Shown here piece after piece: positions 54,393 to 63,171 of a DNA stretch of 64,000 nt. A model generated the notes under the pieces. The model was not told the DNA's origin, did not search any database, and was given only the letters and a program-made list of their open reading frames with translations. The translations under genes and the position numbers were made by a program. How positions within the stretch are numbered: position 1 is the first letter of the stretch; the number at the start of each line of letters is the position of its first letter. Source of the stretch: Lachnospiraceae bacterium (GTDB lineage Bacteria; Bacillota; Clostridia; Lachnospirales; Lachnospiraceae); assembly GCA_015056915.1 (NCBI GenBank), contig SVFK01000011.1, positions 1-64,000 on the forward strand, given 5' to 3'.

Positions 54393-55256
54393 TTAGTACC
54401 TGAATTTCATAATCATCTCTATGCTGCCGCCCAGTATGTCGTTAATACATTCCGGGTCTTCTCCCTCCAGCCAGATGACTACTGTAAACTTATCTATTTC
54501 CTGAGCCTGAATCTCTGCCCTTTCCCCTGTTGCCACCACATTAGAGGCCTCAAAGGGCTTGGTAGTAATCGTGTGTATGCCCGTCTGTTCATTGTATGTA
54601 TACTGCTCAGGATCCTGTAACGCTTCCTGAAAGGGGAATTCATATTCCGAATGCTGCTTTTCCGCACCGCCGGACTGACTTTCTGCCGCCAGCATCTTCA
54701 TTTCACCATTGTGATAAAGCATCACCCAGGTAGCTTCTTCAATTCCTTTCGTCGCCCTGCGTATGGATAAGGAATAATTGTAGGTAATGGGGTCATAGCC
54801 CACGTTTTTCACATAAAAGGTATAAGCCACATAATCCGGGCCGTTGTGGTCACCATCAACCTGTGCCACCTGCCTGTCAATGTCGAAAATACTGATATTG
54901 TCTGCCTCTGGTATGGCTGTTCCTGTTAATGTCAGCAGCTCCTCCGGAAAATCAGGAGTATCACTCAGCACCAGTCTCTTCTCTCCGGCATGATCAACTC
55001 GGATGACAAATTCACCGGCCTGCGTATAAAAGGATGCCATCACATATGCGGCAATCAACAGAGTACTGATAATCCCGACTCCCTGCCAGGCTGCCACCAT
55101 ACGGAAGATACTTCTCGTAATACTTCTGCCGCCCAACCACCAATAGTGAAATCTCTCCAACAACGGGAAACGCATTTTCCCTTTCTTTGTTACGAAAAAG
55201 CTCCTCTTTATCCCTGGTTCATTTTGCGGTCTATTATTTCTATCTCGTCTTTGCAT
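54393..55256 (-). CDS. Membrane-anchored exoprotein of the SipW operon
   Basis: 287 residues from the ATG at 55256 (GGAG eleven bases upstream); a GTG four codons earlier is possible. A long basic cytoplasmic N-terminus (about 1-65) precedes a membrane helix (about 68-90), then an extracellular beta-rich domain with DYVAYTFYVKNVGYDPITYNY, similar in style to the TasA-like proteins, but it lacks the FAW(F/Y) motif. It may stay anchored and act as fibre base or assembly factor. Overlaps the HD-GYP gene by 49 bp. Confidence 0.78.
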   Translation of the reverse strand: MQRRDRNNRPQNEPGIKRSFFVTKKGKMRFPLLERFHYWWLGGRSITRSIFRMVAAWQGVGIISTLLIAAYVMASFYTQAGEFVIRVDHAGEKRLVLSDTPDFPEELLTLTGTAIPEADNISIFDIDRQVAQVDGDHNGPDYVAYTFYVKNVGYDPITYNYSLSIRRATKGIEEATWVMLYHNGEMKMLAAESQSGGAEKQHSEYEFPFQEALQDPEQYTYNEQTGIHTITTKPFEASNVVATGERAEIQAQEIDKFTVVIWLEGEDPECINDILGGSIEMIMKFRY

Positions 55257-55870
55257 TTTATAAAACACTCCACCAGTTCCGGTTGAAATTGTCTTCCTGC
55301 TTCCTTCTGCAATATATCAAAGGCCTGCTGTCCTGTCATTCGTCCTTTATATGCCTTCCAGCTCACCATACCATCATAGGAATCTGCAATGGCACATACT
55401 CTTGCCATAAAAGGAATCTCTTCCCCCTTCTTTCCGAAGGGATATCCTGTACCATCATATCGCTCGTGATGCAAAACTGCAACCTGTCGAAAATAGGGCA
55501 TAATGTGTTGTGGAAAAAAAGGAAAATAAACGCTCTTTTCAGCCTGTAACACATACAGGGTATGCTTCTTAATCTCTTTCTTTTCCTCTTCTGTCAGTTC
55601 TTCGATCTTATTGTAAATATCCATTGGCACATAATGCCTTCCAATATCATGCAGCTGGAATATCTCCTCTGAATAGTCCATGATATCCTCAGGCAATTCA
55701 TCATCCCATATTCCCTGTTCCTTCGCCTTTTCAAAAAGCAATTGCGCATACCATGATACTCGATACATGTGCATACGCATATCCCGGGGAATATTACTAT
55801 AGAGGCATTCAATATTGGGATATTTACCCTTTCCGGATTGTTTGATACGGCTTCTGTCGGAAACTATCAT
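55208..55870 (-). CDS. HD-GYP domain protein
   Basis: 220 residues, almost entirely one HD-GYP domain. H74-D75 in LHDIGRH (canonical HDIGK has Lys; here Arg), later His in IKKHTLYV, HHERYDGTGYP for the GYP motif, and ADSYDGM. Hydrolyses c-di-GMP or a related cyclic dinucleotide. No sensor domain. First gene of the SipW operon with an SD GAGGG and a promoter 45-50 bp upstream. Confidence 0.9.
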   Translation of the reverse strand: MIVSDRSRIKQSGKGKYPNIECLYSNIPRDMRMHMYRVSWYAQLLFEKAKEQGIWDDELPEDIMDYSEEIFQLHDIGRHYVPMDIYNKIEELTEEEKKEIKKHTLYVLQAEKSVYFPFFPQHIMPYFRQVAVLHHERYDGTGYPFGKKGEEIPFMARVCAIADSYDGMVSWKAYKGRMTGQQAFDILQKEAGRQFQPELVECFIKCKDEIEIIDRKMNQG

Positions 55871-55913
55871 TTTTCACCCTCTATATCGACATACTTTACC
55901 TTTAAGTTAAGAT

Positions 55914-55919
55914 ATTATA
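55914..55919 (-). promoter_or_regulatory. Extended -10 promoter of the SipW operon
   Basis: Minus strand TGG followed by TATAAT (55919-55914) with no convincing -35 box. It lies 44 bp ahead of the HD-GYP start codon. An activator may be needed. The rest of the gap to 56068 is AT-rich without other signals. Confidence 0.6.
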
Positions 55920-56067
55920 CCACATACGACATAATAAATAAACCTGTAATCGACAGAATTTTTCAATTATCTGAAATTTTTTAAATATTTTGTCTTTATG
56001 CGCGCAATTTAAGATATTTTTATAAAGTAATTTACCATATTATGTGTTTTTTACTCTTTATTGCAAC

Positions 56068-56101
56068 CAAAAAGAGCCTACCTCAAAATAAGGTAGGCTC
56101 T
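56068..56101 (-). terminator. Terminator of the fab operon
   Basis: AGAGCCTACCT (56073-56083) pairs with AGGTAGGCTCT (56091-56101); on the minus strand TTTTTGG follows. It lies 48 bp past the fabH stop. Confidence 0.92.
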
Positions 56102-56148
56102 GACAGAGCTTATCGCCACATCTGCAGCAAGACGTTTTCTTTCAATAT

Positions 56149-57105
56149 TTACCACTCAAGCAATGCTGTTCCCCAGGTAAGCCCTGCGCCAAAGCCCGAC
56201 ATCACAATCTTATGCCCCCGCTTTAGCATTCCCTTCCGGTTCATCTCATCTAAGAGAATGGGTACGCTTCCTGCGGAAATATTCCCGCAATGATCCAGGC
56301 TGATAGGGAATTTAGCTTCGTCTGCTTTCAGGCGCTTTGCCACAGATTGAATGATGCGGATATTGGCCTGATGCAGCACGTAATAATCAATTTCACAGGG
56401 CTCTGCCTGCTCCAACACACGCATAATAGATGCAGGCACTGTACTCACAGCAAACTTATAGACCTCCTGTCCATCCATATGTACATAATCATAAGCTTTA
56501 TCATTGGAAACGTAAGGGTTATTGTTCCGTCTGCCCTCACATGCCAGTACATGTCCCTTAGCGCCGTCACTTCCCTGTTCAAAAGCCAGCAAACCGGTCT
56601 CGTCAGCCTTTACCACGGCTGCACCCGCACCGTCTCCAAATAACACGCAGGTACTTCTGTCATCCCAGTCCATGATTTTGGACAGGGTTTCTGCACCAAG
56701 AAGCAACGCATTTTTATAAATCCCCGCCTGTATATAAGCATGTGCCGTATGCAATGCAAACAAAAAGCCTGAGCATGCCGCATTCACATCAAATGCTACT
56801 GCCTTATCCGCACCGATTGCAGCCTGAATCTCACAGGCAGCGGAGGGTGTCACATGGTCTGCCGTAATGGTTCCTACAATGATCAATTCAATATCCTCTG
56901 CCTGCATACCTGCATTTTCAAGAGCGCGCTTTGCAGCCTCCACACACATAAAGGTGGTGGTTTCCTCCTCTACCAGATGGCGGGCTCTGATACCTGTTCT
57001 GGTGCGAATCCACTCGTCTGATGTATCCATTATTTTAGCCAAATCGTCGTTGGTTACCACCCTCTTGGGCAGATAACTTCCCGTTCCAATGATTCTGGTT
57101 GTCAT
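56149..57105 (-). CDS. fabH: 3-oxoacyl-ACP synthase III
   Basis: 318 residues from the ATG at 57105 with GAGGG upstream; the frame extends 18 codons further without an SD. Starts fatty-acid synthesis by condensing acetyl-CoA (or branched acyl-CoA) with malonyl-ACP. Triad Cys 111 in NAACSGFLFAL, His in VLHQANIRI, Asn in HCGNISAGS. Here it is last in the operon rather than first, 63 bp after the NPD-like gene. Confidence 0.96.
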   Translation of the reverse strand: MTTRIIGTGSYLPKRVVTNDDLAKIMDTSDEWIRTRTGIRARHLVEEETTTFMCVEAAKRALENAGMQAEDIELIIVGTITADHVTPSAACEIQAAIGADKAVAFDVNAACSGFLFALHTAHAYIQAGIYKNALLLGAETLSKIMDWDDRSTCVLFGDGAGAAVVKADETGLLAFEQGSDGAKGHVLACEGRRNNNPYVSNDKAYDYVHMDGQEVYKFAVSTVPASIMRVLEQAEPCEIDYYVLHQANIRIIQSVAKRLKADEAKFPISLDHCGNISAGSVPILLDEMNRKGMLKRGHKIVMSGFGAGLTWGTALLEW

Positions 57106-57168
57106 ATTTTCCCTCGCTTCTGTTACTGTCTTATGCCAGAAAACACTTTTACATAGCATCTCTTGGTG

Positions 57169-58302
57169 TTATGTCCACTCCCGCAAAATGTCATGTACCG
57201 TCTCCAGCTTGGTAGCTCTGCATGCATTGGTGCCGCAAAACAGCAGGGCATTATCTATATCGCCCTTTGCCGCATTCACAAGGGCATCTGTAATACAATA
57301 AGGCGTTTCCGTAGGCTTACAAGTGCTTACACACAAATGGCACTTCTCATGGGGAATCTGTCCCTGCGCCGCTCTCTCCAAAAAAGCATTGCGAATGGCA
57401 CGCCCCGGCATACCCACCGGACTTTTTACAAGGGTTATATCATCCTTTGTTGCCTGAATGTAGGCCTGTTTATATACATCCGGTGCATCGCATTCGTAAG
57501 TGGTCACAAATCGAGTGCCCATCTGGACACCATCTGCGCCCAACTCTGCCATATGTTCTGCATCCGCTCTGGTATATACACCTCCGGCCGCCACTACCGG
57601 AATATCCTGCTGTCTTGCTCTGCCGCAGGATTTCACATGTTCTACAATAGAACGGATTTCCTGCTCATAGGCATGCTCCGCCTCCGGCTCCTCTATCCCC
57701 TGCAGCTCCTCATAAGAAAATCCCAGATGTCCTCCTGCTTTAGGTCCCTCAATTACCACAAGGTCCGGAAGACGGTCATACTTTTTCAGCCAATATCGCA
57801 AAATAACCTGCGCTGATTTTAAACTGGATACAATTGGTGCAATTTTTGTTTTGCTACCCTTTACCAGCTCCGGCAGACTCATGGGAAGTCCTGCACCGGA
57901 TATAATCAAATCTACGCCTGCAGCAACTGCTGCTTTCACATATTCCTCATATTTTCTGGTAGCCACCATAATATTGACACCTATGATGCCTCGCTCAGAT
58001 GCTTTTTTCTTACACTCTGCACTCTGTGGCTCTTTCTCCAGATAACGCCTCCGAATATTCTGCTCGATTTGTCTTGCCTTCTTGATTTCTGTTCCGATAG
58101 CCCGCAGGTTCGTTCCGATAGGGTCCTCATCAAAGGTCGGCTCCCGAAATCCAATCTGAGCCGTAGAGATAATTCCTACACCGCCTTCTGCTGCCACTGC
58201 TCCCGCAAGACCTGCAAGGCTGATTCCAACACCCATTCCTCCTTGAATCACAGGAATACGAGCGGTCAATTCTCCAATTTTCAGCGGTTGTAGTTGTACC
58301 AT
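57169..58302 (-). CDS. NPD/FabK-like flavin enzyme (nitronate monooxygenase family)
   Basis: 377 residues from the Met at 58302 (MVQLQPLKIGEL); an upstream Met at 58332 is also possible. FMN TIM-barrel: IPVIQGGMGVG, GPKAGGHLGFSYEEL (catalytic His region), VVAAGGVYTRADAEHMAELGADGVQMG. A C-terminal Cys-rich piece (CHLCVSTCKPTETPYC) is added, which is absent from FabK. Relatives are often next to clostridial fab genes and may reduce an unusual enoyl substrate or detoxify nitronates; the true reaction is unknown. Confidence 0.82.
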   Translation of the reverse strand: MVQLQPLKIGELTARIPVIQGGMGVGISLAGLAGAVAAEGGVGIISTAQIGFREPTFDEDPIGTNLRAIGTEIKKARQIEQNIRRRYLEKEPQSAECKKKASERGIIGVNIMVATRKYEEYVKAAVAAGVDLIISGAGLPMSLPELVKGSKTKIAPIVSSLKSAQVILRYWLKKYDRLPDLVVIEGPKAGGHLGFSYEELQGIEEPEAEHAYEQEIRSIVEHVKSCGRARQQDIPVVAAGGVYTRADAEHMAELGADGVQMGTRFVTTYECDAPDVYKQAYIQATKDDITLVKSPVGMPGRAIRNAFLERAAQGQIPHEKCHLCVSTCKPTETPYCITDALVNAAKGDIDNALLFCGTNACRATKLETVHDILREWT

Positions 58303-58338
58303 CTTTTCTAATACCTTTCTATTTTCATTCACCCTGTC

Positions 58339-58767
58339 TTATCCGATTGCAAAGGTCAGTTCAGCCTGTGCGGCCAGCTTGTCGCCTACATACGCCTTTG
58401 CTGCTCCGATACCGATAGGACCCTTTACCTTGATAATCTCTGTCTCCAGACGAAGCACATCTCCGGGCACTACCTTATTCTTAAATTTTGCAGAATTAAT
58501 TGCTGCAAAGTATGCTGTTTTTCCCTTGAAATCAGGCTGACTCAAAATAGCCACCGCACCCACCTGTGCCAATGCCTCCACAATTAACACGCCGGGCATT
58601 ACCGGCTCTGTGGGGAAATGACCTGCAAAATAAGGTTCATTGTAGGATACGCACTTTTTACCTACCGCACGGACCCCCGGCTCCAACTCCTCAATCGTGT
58701 CAATGAGCAAAAACGGTTGCCTGTGAGGTATAATCTCCATAATCTCCTTAGTTGTCAGTTGTGACAT
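58339..58767 (-). CDS. fabZ: 3-hydroxyacyl-ACP dehydratase
   Basis: 142 residues from the ATG at 58767 with AGGAG upstream. Hot-dog fold; catalytic His 50 in FAGHFP and Glu 64 in [10 protein letters not shown]-terminal [12 protein letters not shown]. Dehydrates 3-hydroxyacyl-ACP. Length normal. It follows fabF by 56 bp; no accB between them, unlike many fab operons. Confidence 0.96.
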   Translation of the reverse strand: MSQLTTKEIMEIIPHRQPFLLIDTIEELEPGVRAVGKKCVSYNEPYFAGHFPTEPVMPGVLIVEALAQVGAVAILSQPDFKGKTAYFAAINSAKFKNKVVPGDVLRLETEIIKVKGPIGIGAAKAYVGDKLAAQAELTFAIG

Positions 58768-58823
58768 ATTACCGCCTCTCCTGCACAGTCTGTCATCCAT
58801 GCATTTTATACTGATTTATCTGT

Positions 58824-60056
58824 TTACTGATATTTCTTCACAAGAATACTTGCATTGTGACCACCAAAGCCCAGGGAGTTGGACAAGGCATAATCAAATT
58901 CGCCATACACCGCCTCCTTGCAGTAATCCAAATCCAGCTCCTCATCCGGGGTCTGATAACCCACGGTGGGATGAATATATCCCTCCTGCAATTCCTTCAC
59001 ACAGGCAATAAATTCCACAGCACCTGCTGCCCCCAGCAAATGTCCCACCATGGATTTGGTGGAGTTGATTCTGATATTCTTGGCATGCTCTCCAAAGCAA
59101 AGCTTGATAGCGCGTGTCTCAAACAAATCGTTGTGGTGCGTACTGGTGCCATGTGCATTGATGTAAGTAATGTCTTCCTTGGCAATGCCCGCATCCTTTA
59201 TCGCATATTCCATTGCCATCGCTGCGCCGGAGCCATCCTCCGCAGGAGAAGTAATATGGTAAGCATCGCTGGTACAGCCGTAGCCCACGATTTCTCCATA
59301 GATTCTGGCACCACGTTTCTGTGCATGCTCCAGTTCTTCCAGCACCACAATACCGGCACCCTCACCCATTACAAAACCGCTTCTGTCCTTATCAAAAGGA
59401 ATGGAGCATCTGGCGGGGTCTTCACTGGAGGAAAGTGCTGTCAGCGCAGTAAATCCCGCAATGCCGATGGGCGTCACACTACTCTCAGTTCCTCCTGCCA
59501 CCATCACCTCAGCTTCACCATATTGAATCGCACGGAAGGCTTCACCGATAGAATTCGTACCGGTAGCACATGCTGTTACCACGTTGATGCTTTTACCCTT
59601 CAAGTCGAATTGGATAGACACATTACCGGCAGCCATGTTGCAAATCATCATAGGCACCAGTAAAGGATTTACTCTGGAGGGACCTTTTTCTACAAGCTTG
59701 CTATGCTCCCTCTCCATAGCCTGCAGAGAACCGATGCCGGAACCAACGGATACGCCCACCCGGAAAGGGTCCTCCTTCTCCATATCCAATACTGCATCCT
59801 CTAATGCTTCCTTGGTTGCAGCCACAGCATACTGGCAAAAAAGCTCCATACGCTTTGCTGCTTTGGGGTCCATATATTCCTTAGCATCAAAGTCCTTCAC
59901 CTCTGCTGCCAGTTTACATTTATAACCTTCTGCATCAAATTTAGTAATAGGTCCGAAGCCAATCTTATTCGCCTTGATTCCTTCCCAGAAATTTTCTACA
60001 CCTAAACCGATGGGAGTAATAGCACCCATACCGGTAATCACTACTCTTCTGCTCAT
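58824..60056 (-). CDS. fabF: 3-oxoacyl-ACP synthase II
   Basis: 410 residues from the ATG at 60056 with AGGAAG upstream; an in-frame TTG overlaps the end of fabG. Chain-elongating condensing enzyme. Cys 163 in TACATGTNS, His in NAHGTSTHHND and His in MVGHLLGAAG form the active site. Normal length. Confidence 0.97.
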   Translation of the reverse strand: MSRRVVITGMGAITPIGLGVENFWEGIKANKIGFGPITKFDAEGYKCKLAAEVKDFDAKEYMDPKAAKRMELFCQYAVAATKEALEDAVLDMEKEDPFRVGVSVGSGIGSLQAMEREHSKLVEKGPSRVNPLLVPMMICNMAAGNVSIQFDLKGKSINVVTACATGTNSIGEAFRAIQYGEAEVMVAGGTESSVTPIGIAGFTALTALSSSEDPARCSIPFDKDRSGFVMGEGAGIVVLEELEHAQKRGARIYGEIVGYGCTSDAYHITSPAEDGSGAAMAMEYAIKDAGIAKEDITYINAHGTSTHHNDLFETRAIKLCFGEHAKNIRINSTKSMVGHLLGAAGAVEFIACVKELQEGYIHPTVGYQTPDEELDLDYCKEAVYGEFDYALSNSLGFGGHNASILVKKYQ

Positions 60057-60086
60057 AATCTTCCTACTTTCTGCCTGTTCTATCAA

Positions 60087-60827
60087 TTACATGTGCATGC
60101 CGCCATCTACGGAAATCACCTGTCCCGTAATATAAGATGCCTTATCACTTGCAAGAAATGCTACTGTTTCTGCAATATCCTCAGGGCTTCCCACCCGCTT
60201 CAAGGGAATCTGGGCAAGAACCGCTTCCTTGGCAGCCTCTGTCATAGCCTGTGTCATATCGGTGTCAATATAACCGGGAGCCACTGCGTTCACTGTGATA
60301 CCACGGCTTGCCAGCTCTCTTGCCACACTTTTGGTAAGTCCCACCACACCGGCCTTACTTGCTGAATAATTTGCCTGACCGGGATTACCCAACAGCCCGC
60401 TAACAGATGCCAGATTGATAATGCGACCACCTTTCTGTTTCAAAAAAGCGCGATACATATGCTTGATTGTAAAAAAGGTTCCCTTTAAATTGGTATCGAT
60501 TACCGCATCAAAATCCTCTTCACTGATTTTCATTACCAGATTATCCTTGGTGATGCCGGCATTATTTACCAGAATGTCAATATGTCCATACTTGGCAAGG
60601 GCATTCTGTATCATCTCCCCACAGGCCTCGTAATCGGACACAGAGCATTGTACTGCCTCCGCCGTACCGCCGGCATTTTCAATCTCAGCTACTACCTGCT
60701 TTGCCTTCTCTTCCGAACCGTTATAATTTACAATCACCGTAGCACCATACTGCGCCAGAGTTAATGCAATCGCTCTGCCGATACCTCGACTGGCACCGGT
60801 CACCAATGCAACCTTACCTGCTAACAT
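60087..60827 (-). CDS. fabG: 3-oxoacyl-ACP reductase
   Basis: 246 residues, short-chain dehydrogenase. TGASRGIG cofactor loop, NNAG, catalytic Ser-Tyr-Lys in [10 protein letters not shown] and YSASKAG, and C-terminal [17 protein letters not shown]-dependent reduction of 3-oxoacyl-ACP. Between fabD and fabF; separated from fabD by the 37-bp tandem repeat. Confidence 0.96.
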   Translation of the reverse strand: MLAGKVALVTGASRGIGRAIALTLAQYGATVIVNYNGSEEKAKQVVAEIENAGGTAEAVQCSVSDYEACGEMIQNALAKYGHIDILVNNAGITKDNLVMKISEEDFDAVIDTNLKGTFFTIKHMYRAFLKQKGGRIINLASVSGLLGNPGQANYSASKAGVVGLTKSVARELASRGITVNAVAPGYIDTDMTQAMTEAAKEAVLAQIPLKRVGSPEDIAETVAFLASDKASYITGQVISVDGGMHM

Positions 60828-60840
60828 ATCTATCTCCTCA

Positions 60841-60971
60841 CTTCCCTATATGCACACCTTTTCTTCCAATTCCGCCGGCTTCTCTATATGTACGACTTTC
60901 TTCCAATTCCGCCGGCTCCTCGATATGTACGACTTTCTTACAATTCTGCTAACTTCTCTAAATCTTCAACC
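60841..60971. repeat. 37-bp tandem repeat at the 3' end of fabD
   Basis: TTCTTCCAATTCCGCCGG recurs at 60861 and 60898, and in decayed form at 60935 (TTCTTACAATTCTGCT), a period of 37 bp, with a partial unit from 60841. The 60935 copy is the true end of fabD (codons for KLAEL and stop); the other copies lie in the fabD-fabG gap and read like duplicates of the fabD tail with the TAA changed to GGA-type codons. The last unit runs to the SD of fabG. Confidence 0.85.
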
Positions 60972-61852
60972 TTTTCTATATTTAAGACTCTTACGTCCCT
61001 GTTAATCTTTCTCATAAATCCTGACAGTGTCTTGCCCGGTCCGATTTCCACAAAGGTGTCCACACCGTCTGCAATCATGCATTCCACACTCTGCTGCCAT
61101 TTTACAGAAGCTGCCACCTGCCTGCGCAGTAGCTCTTTGACTTCTGACACATCTGTCACATATCCACCCGTTACATTTGACACATAGGGAATGCTCATTT
61201 CTGATAATTCTACCGTAGCCAATGCTTCTGACAGCTTTTCACCTGCACCTGCCAGCATAGGTGAGTGGAAGGGACCGCTTACCTTTAAGGGAACACAACG
61301 CTTTGCTCCTGCAGCACTAAGCTTTTCACCTGCCAGGGCAACAGCCTTTTCCTCACCGGTAATTACAATCTGTCCGGGGCAGTTATAATTGGCGATAGAT
61401 ACCTGACCGTCAACCTCCTGACAGATATCTTCAATCACCGCTGTATCCAACCCAAGCACCGCCATCATGGCGCCGCCGGTGGGTACTGCCTCCTGCATAT
61501 AAATGCCGCGCTTGCGTACCAATCTGAAAATATCCTCCAATCCCATAATGCCGCTCACTGCCAATGCGCCGTATTCTCCAAGACTTAAGCCCGCTGTTAC
61601 GTCAGCATGATACCCCTTCTCTTCTACAGCCTTCCACATCGCAAGCTCTGCTGCCATCATAGCAATCTGGGTATATTCCGTAATATGAATATTGTCATTT
61701 TCCTCAAAACAAAGTGCTTCTACATCCAGACCGCTTGCCCGCGATGCCAGTGCAAAAATCTCCCGACACACGGGATATGTATCATAAAAATCCTTTGCCA
61801 TACCCACATACTGCGCTCCCTGTCCCGGGAAAATGAATGCTGTCTTACCCAT
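60938..61852 (-). CDS. fabD: Malonyl-CoA:ACP transacylase
   Basis: 304 residues. Loads malonyl onto ACP. Active Ser in TAGLSLGEYGAL, His in VSGPFHSPML, N-terminal FIFPGQGAQYVGM. Located between fabK and fabG. Its 3' end is part of a 37-bp tandem duplication. Confidence 0.96.
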   Translation of the reverse strand: MGKTAFIFPGQGAQYVGMAKDFYDTYPVCREIFALASRASGLDVEALCFEENDNIHITEYTQIAMMAAELAMWKAVEEKGYHADVTAGLSLGEYGALAVSGIMGLEDIFRLVRKRGIYMQEAVPTGGAMMAVLGLDTAVIEDICQEVDGQVSIANYNCPGQIVITGEEKAVALAGEKLSAAGAKRCVPLKVSGPFHSPMLAGAGEKLSEALATVELSEMSIPYVSNVTGGYVTDVSEVKELLRRQVAASVKWQQSVECMIADGVDTFVEIGPGKTLSGFMRKINRDVRVLNIEKVEDLEKLAEL

Positions 61853-61872
61853 ATTTATTCCATCCTTCCTGC

Positions 61873-62799
61873 CTAGACTCTTCCGAGCAATTTGCTGCCC
61901 TCGCCGATGATTCCCTCAATAATTGCAGCACAGCTTTTCTCCTGCTTAATCATACCGGCAATCTGACCTGCCATTACTGTGCCGTTTACCACATCACCCT
62001 CTACCACAGCCTTGCGAAGAGAACCTAACGTCAGGTATTCTAATTCTTCCATACCCGCGCCCTCTTTTTCCAGACGAAGATATTCCTTGGTCATGTTGTT
62101 ACGGATACAGCGAATCGGATGTCCATGTGACATACCTGTCACTTCTGAATCAATATCCTTCGCCTTGATAATACGCTCTTTGTATTTTGCATGGGTAATT
62201 GCTTCTGTAGCAGTACAGAAAACAGTACCCATCTGCACAGCCTCTGCTCCCAACATAAACGCTGCCGCAAAGCCTCTGCCGTCAGCAATACCGCCTGCAG
62301 CAATCACAGGAATAGACACTGCATCCACCACCTGAGGCACCAACGTCATGGTGGTAGCGGCACCGATATGACCGCCCGCTTCCATGCCCTCTGCCACTAC
62401 CGCATCTGCGCCGGCGCGCTCCATCAGCTTTGCCATTGCCACACTTGCCACAACCGGAATTACTTTAACATTGTTTTCCTTCCACATGGGCATAAGCTTT
62501 GCAGGATTACCGGCTCCGGTAGTTACCACCTTCACGCCTTCCTCCACTACAATGCGGGCAACCTCCTCCGCATTGGGATTCATCAGCATGATATTTACAC
62601 CAAAAGGCTTATCCGTCAGTTCACGGGCTTTATGAATCTGCTCTCTGACCACCTCCGGCGGTGCACTGGCCGCTCCAATGAGACCTAAACCTCCCGCATT
62701 AGATACAGCCGCTGCCAGATGATATTCTGCCACCCATGCCATACCACCTTGAATAATCGGATATTCAATTCCCAGTAATTCGGTAATCCTCGTCTTCAC
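61873..62799 (-). CDS. fabK: Enoyl-ACP reductase II (FMN)
   Basis: 308 residues. Flavin-dependent enoyl reductase used by clostridia and streptococci instead of FabI, so triclosan-insensitive. IIQGGMAWVAEYHLAAAVSNAGG at the N-terminus, EGMEAGGHIG (His region), and AAGGIADGRGFAAAFMLGAEAVQMG. Second gene after acpP. Confidence 0.95.
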   Translation of the reverse strand: MKTRITELLGIEYPIIQGGMAWVAEYHLAAAVSNAGGLGLIGAASAPPEVVREQIHKARELTDKPFGVNIMLMNPNAEEVARIVVEEGVKVVTTGAGNPAKLMPMWKENNVKVIPVVASVAMAKLMERAGADAVVAEGMEAGGHIGAATTMTLVPQVVDAVSIPVIAAGGIADGRGFAAAFMLGAEAVQMGTVFCTATEAITHAKYKERIIKAKDIDSEVTGMSHGHPIRCIRNNMTKEYLRLEKEGAGMEELEYLTLGSLRKAVVEGDVVNGTVMAGQIAGMIKQEKSCAAIIEGIIGEGSKLLGRV

Positions 62800-62823
62800 A
62801 GTCTACCTCCTGATTGGGGAAGC

Positions 62824-63057
62824 CTAAGCTTCTACACCCTTACTCTTCATGTAGTTCATGATATCGCCTACAGTTGCCATCTTCTCAAGGTCCTCAGTAG
62901 GAATCTCGATTCCGTACTCTTCTTCAAATGCCATAACCAACTCGAACAAATCCAGGGAATCTGCACCCAAATCATCCTTAAAAGAAGACTGCTCTGTAAT
63001 TTCCACCCCGTCTAAGCTCAACTGCTCTTCAATAATTTCTTTTACTCTTTCAAACAT
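62824..63057 (-). CDS. acpP: Acyl carrier protein
   Basis: 77 residues from the ATG at 63057 with AGGAG eight bases upstream; the frame is open ten codons earlier. The phosphopantetheine attachment Ser 34 is in LGADSLD. Acidic, four-helix protein. First gene of the fab operon, 35 bp downstream of the predicted FabT-type operator. Confidence 0.97.
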   Translation of the reverse strand: MFERVKEIIEEQLSLDGVEITEQSSFKDDLGADSLDLFELVMAFEEEYGIEIPTEDLEKMATVGDIMNYMKSKGVEA

Positions 63058-63091
63058 TTCATTCTCTCCTTTTGTTCTATGTTTCAAATAT

Positions 63092-63104
63092 TTTGATATT
63101 CAAA
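63092..63104. promoter_or_regulatory. FabT-like operator of the fab operon
   Basis: TTTGATATTCAAA has arms TTTGA and TCAAA and, on the minus strand, reads TTTGAATATCAAA; this is close to the FabT consensus of streptococci and lactococci (TTTGATTATCAAA). It directly follows the -10 element of the acpP promoter, a repressor position. Confidence 0.65.
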
Positions 63105-63132
63105 GTATATGTATTTAGTTTTAGTTTGTCAA
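63104..63132 (-). promoter_or_regulatory. Promoter of the fab operon
   Basis: Minus strand TTGACA (63132-63127), exactly 17-bp spacer, TATACT (63109-63104). Near-consensus and 47 bp ahead of the acpP ATG. Confidence 0.85.
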
Positions 63133-63171
63133 GGGGAAATATGGAAATAATCAAAAAAATTTAGGAAGGTT

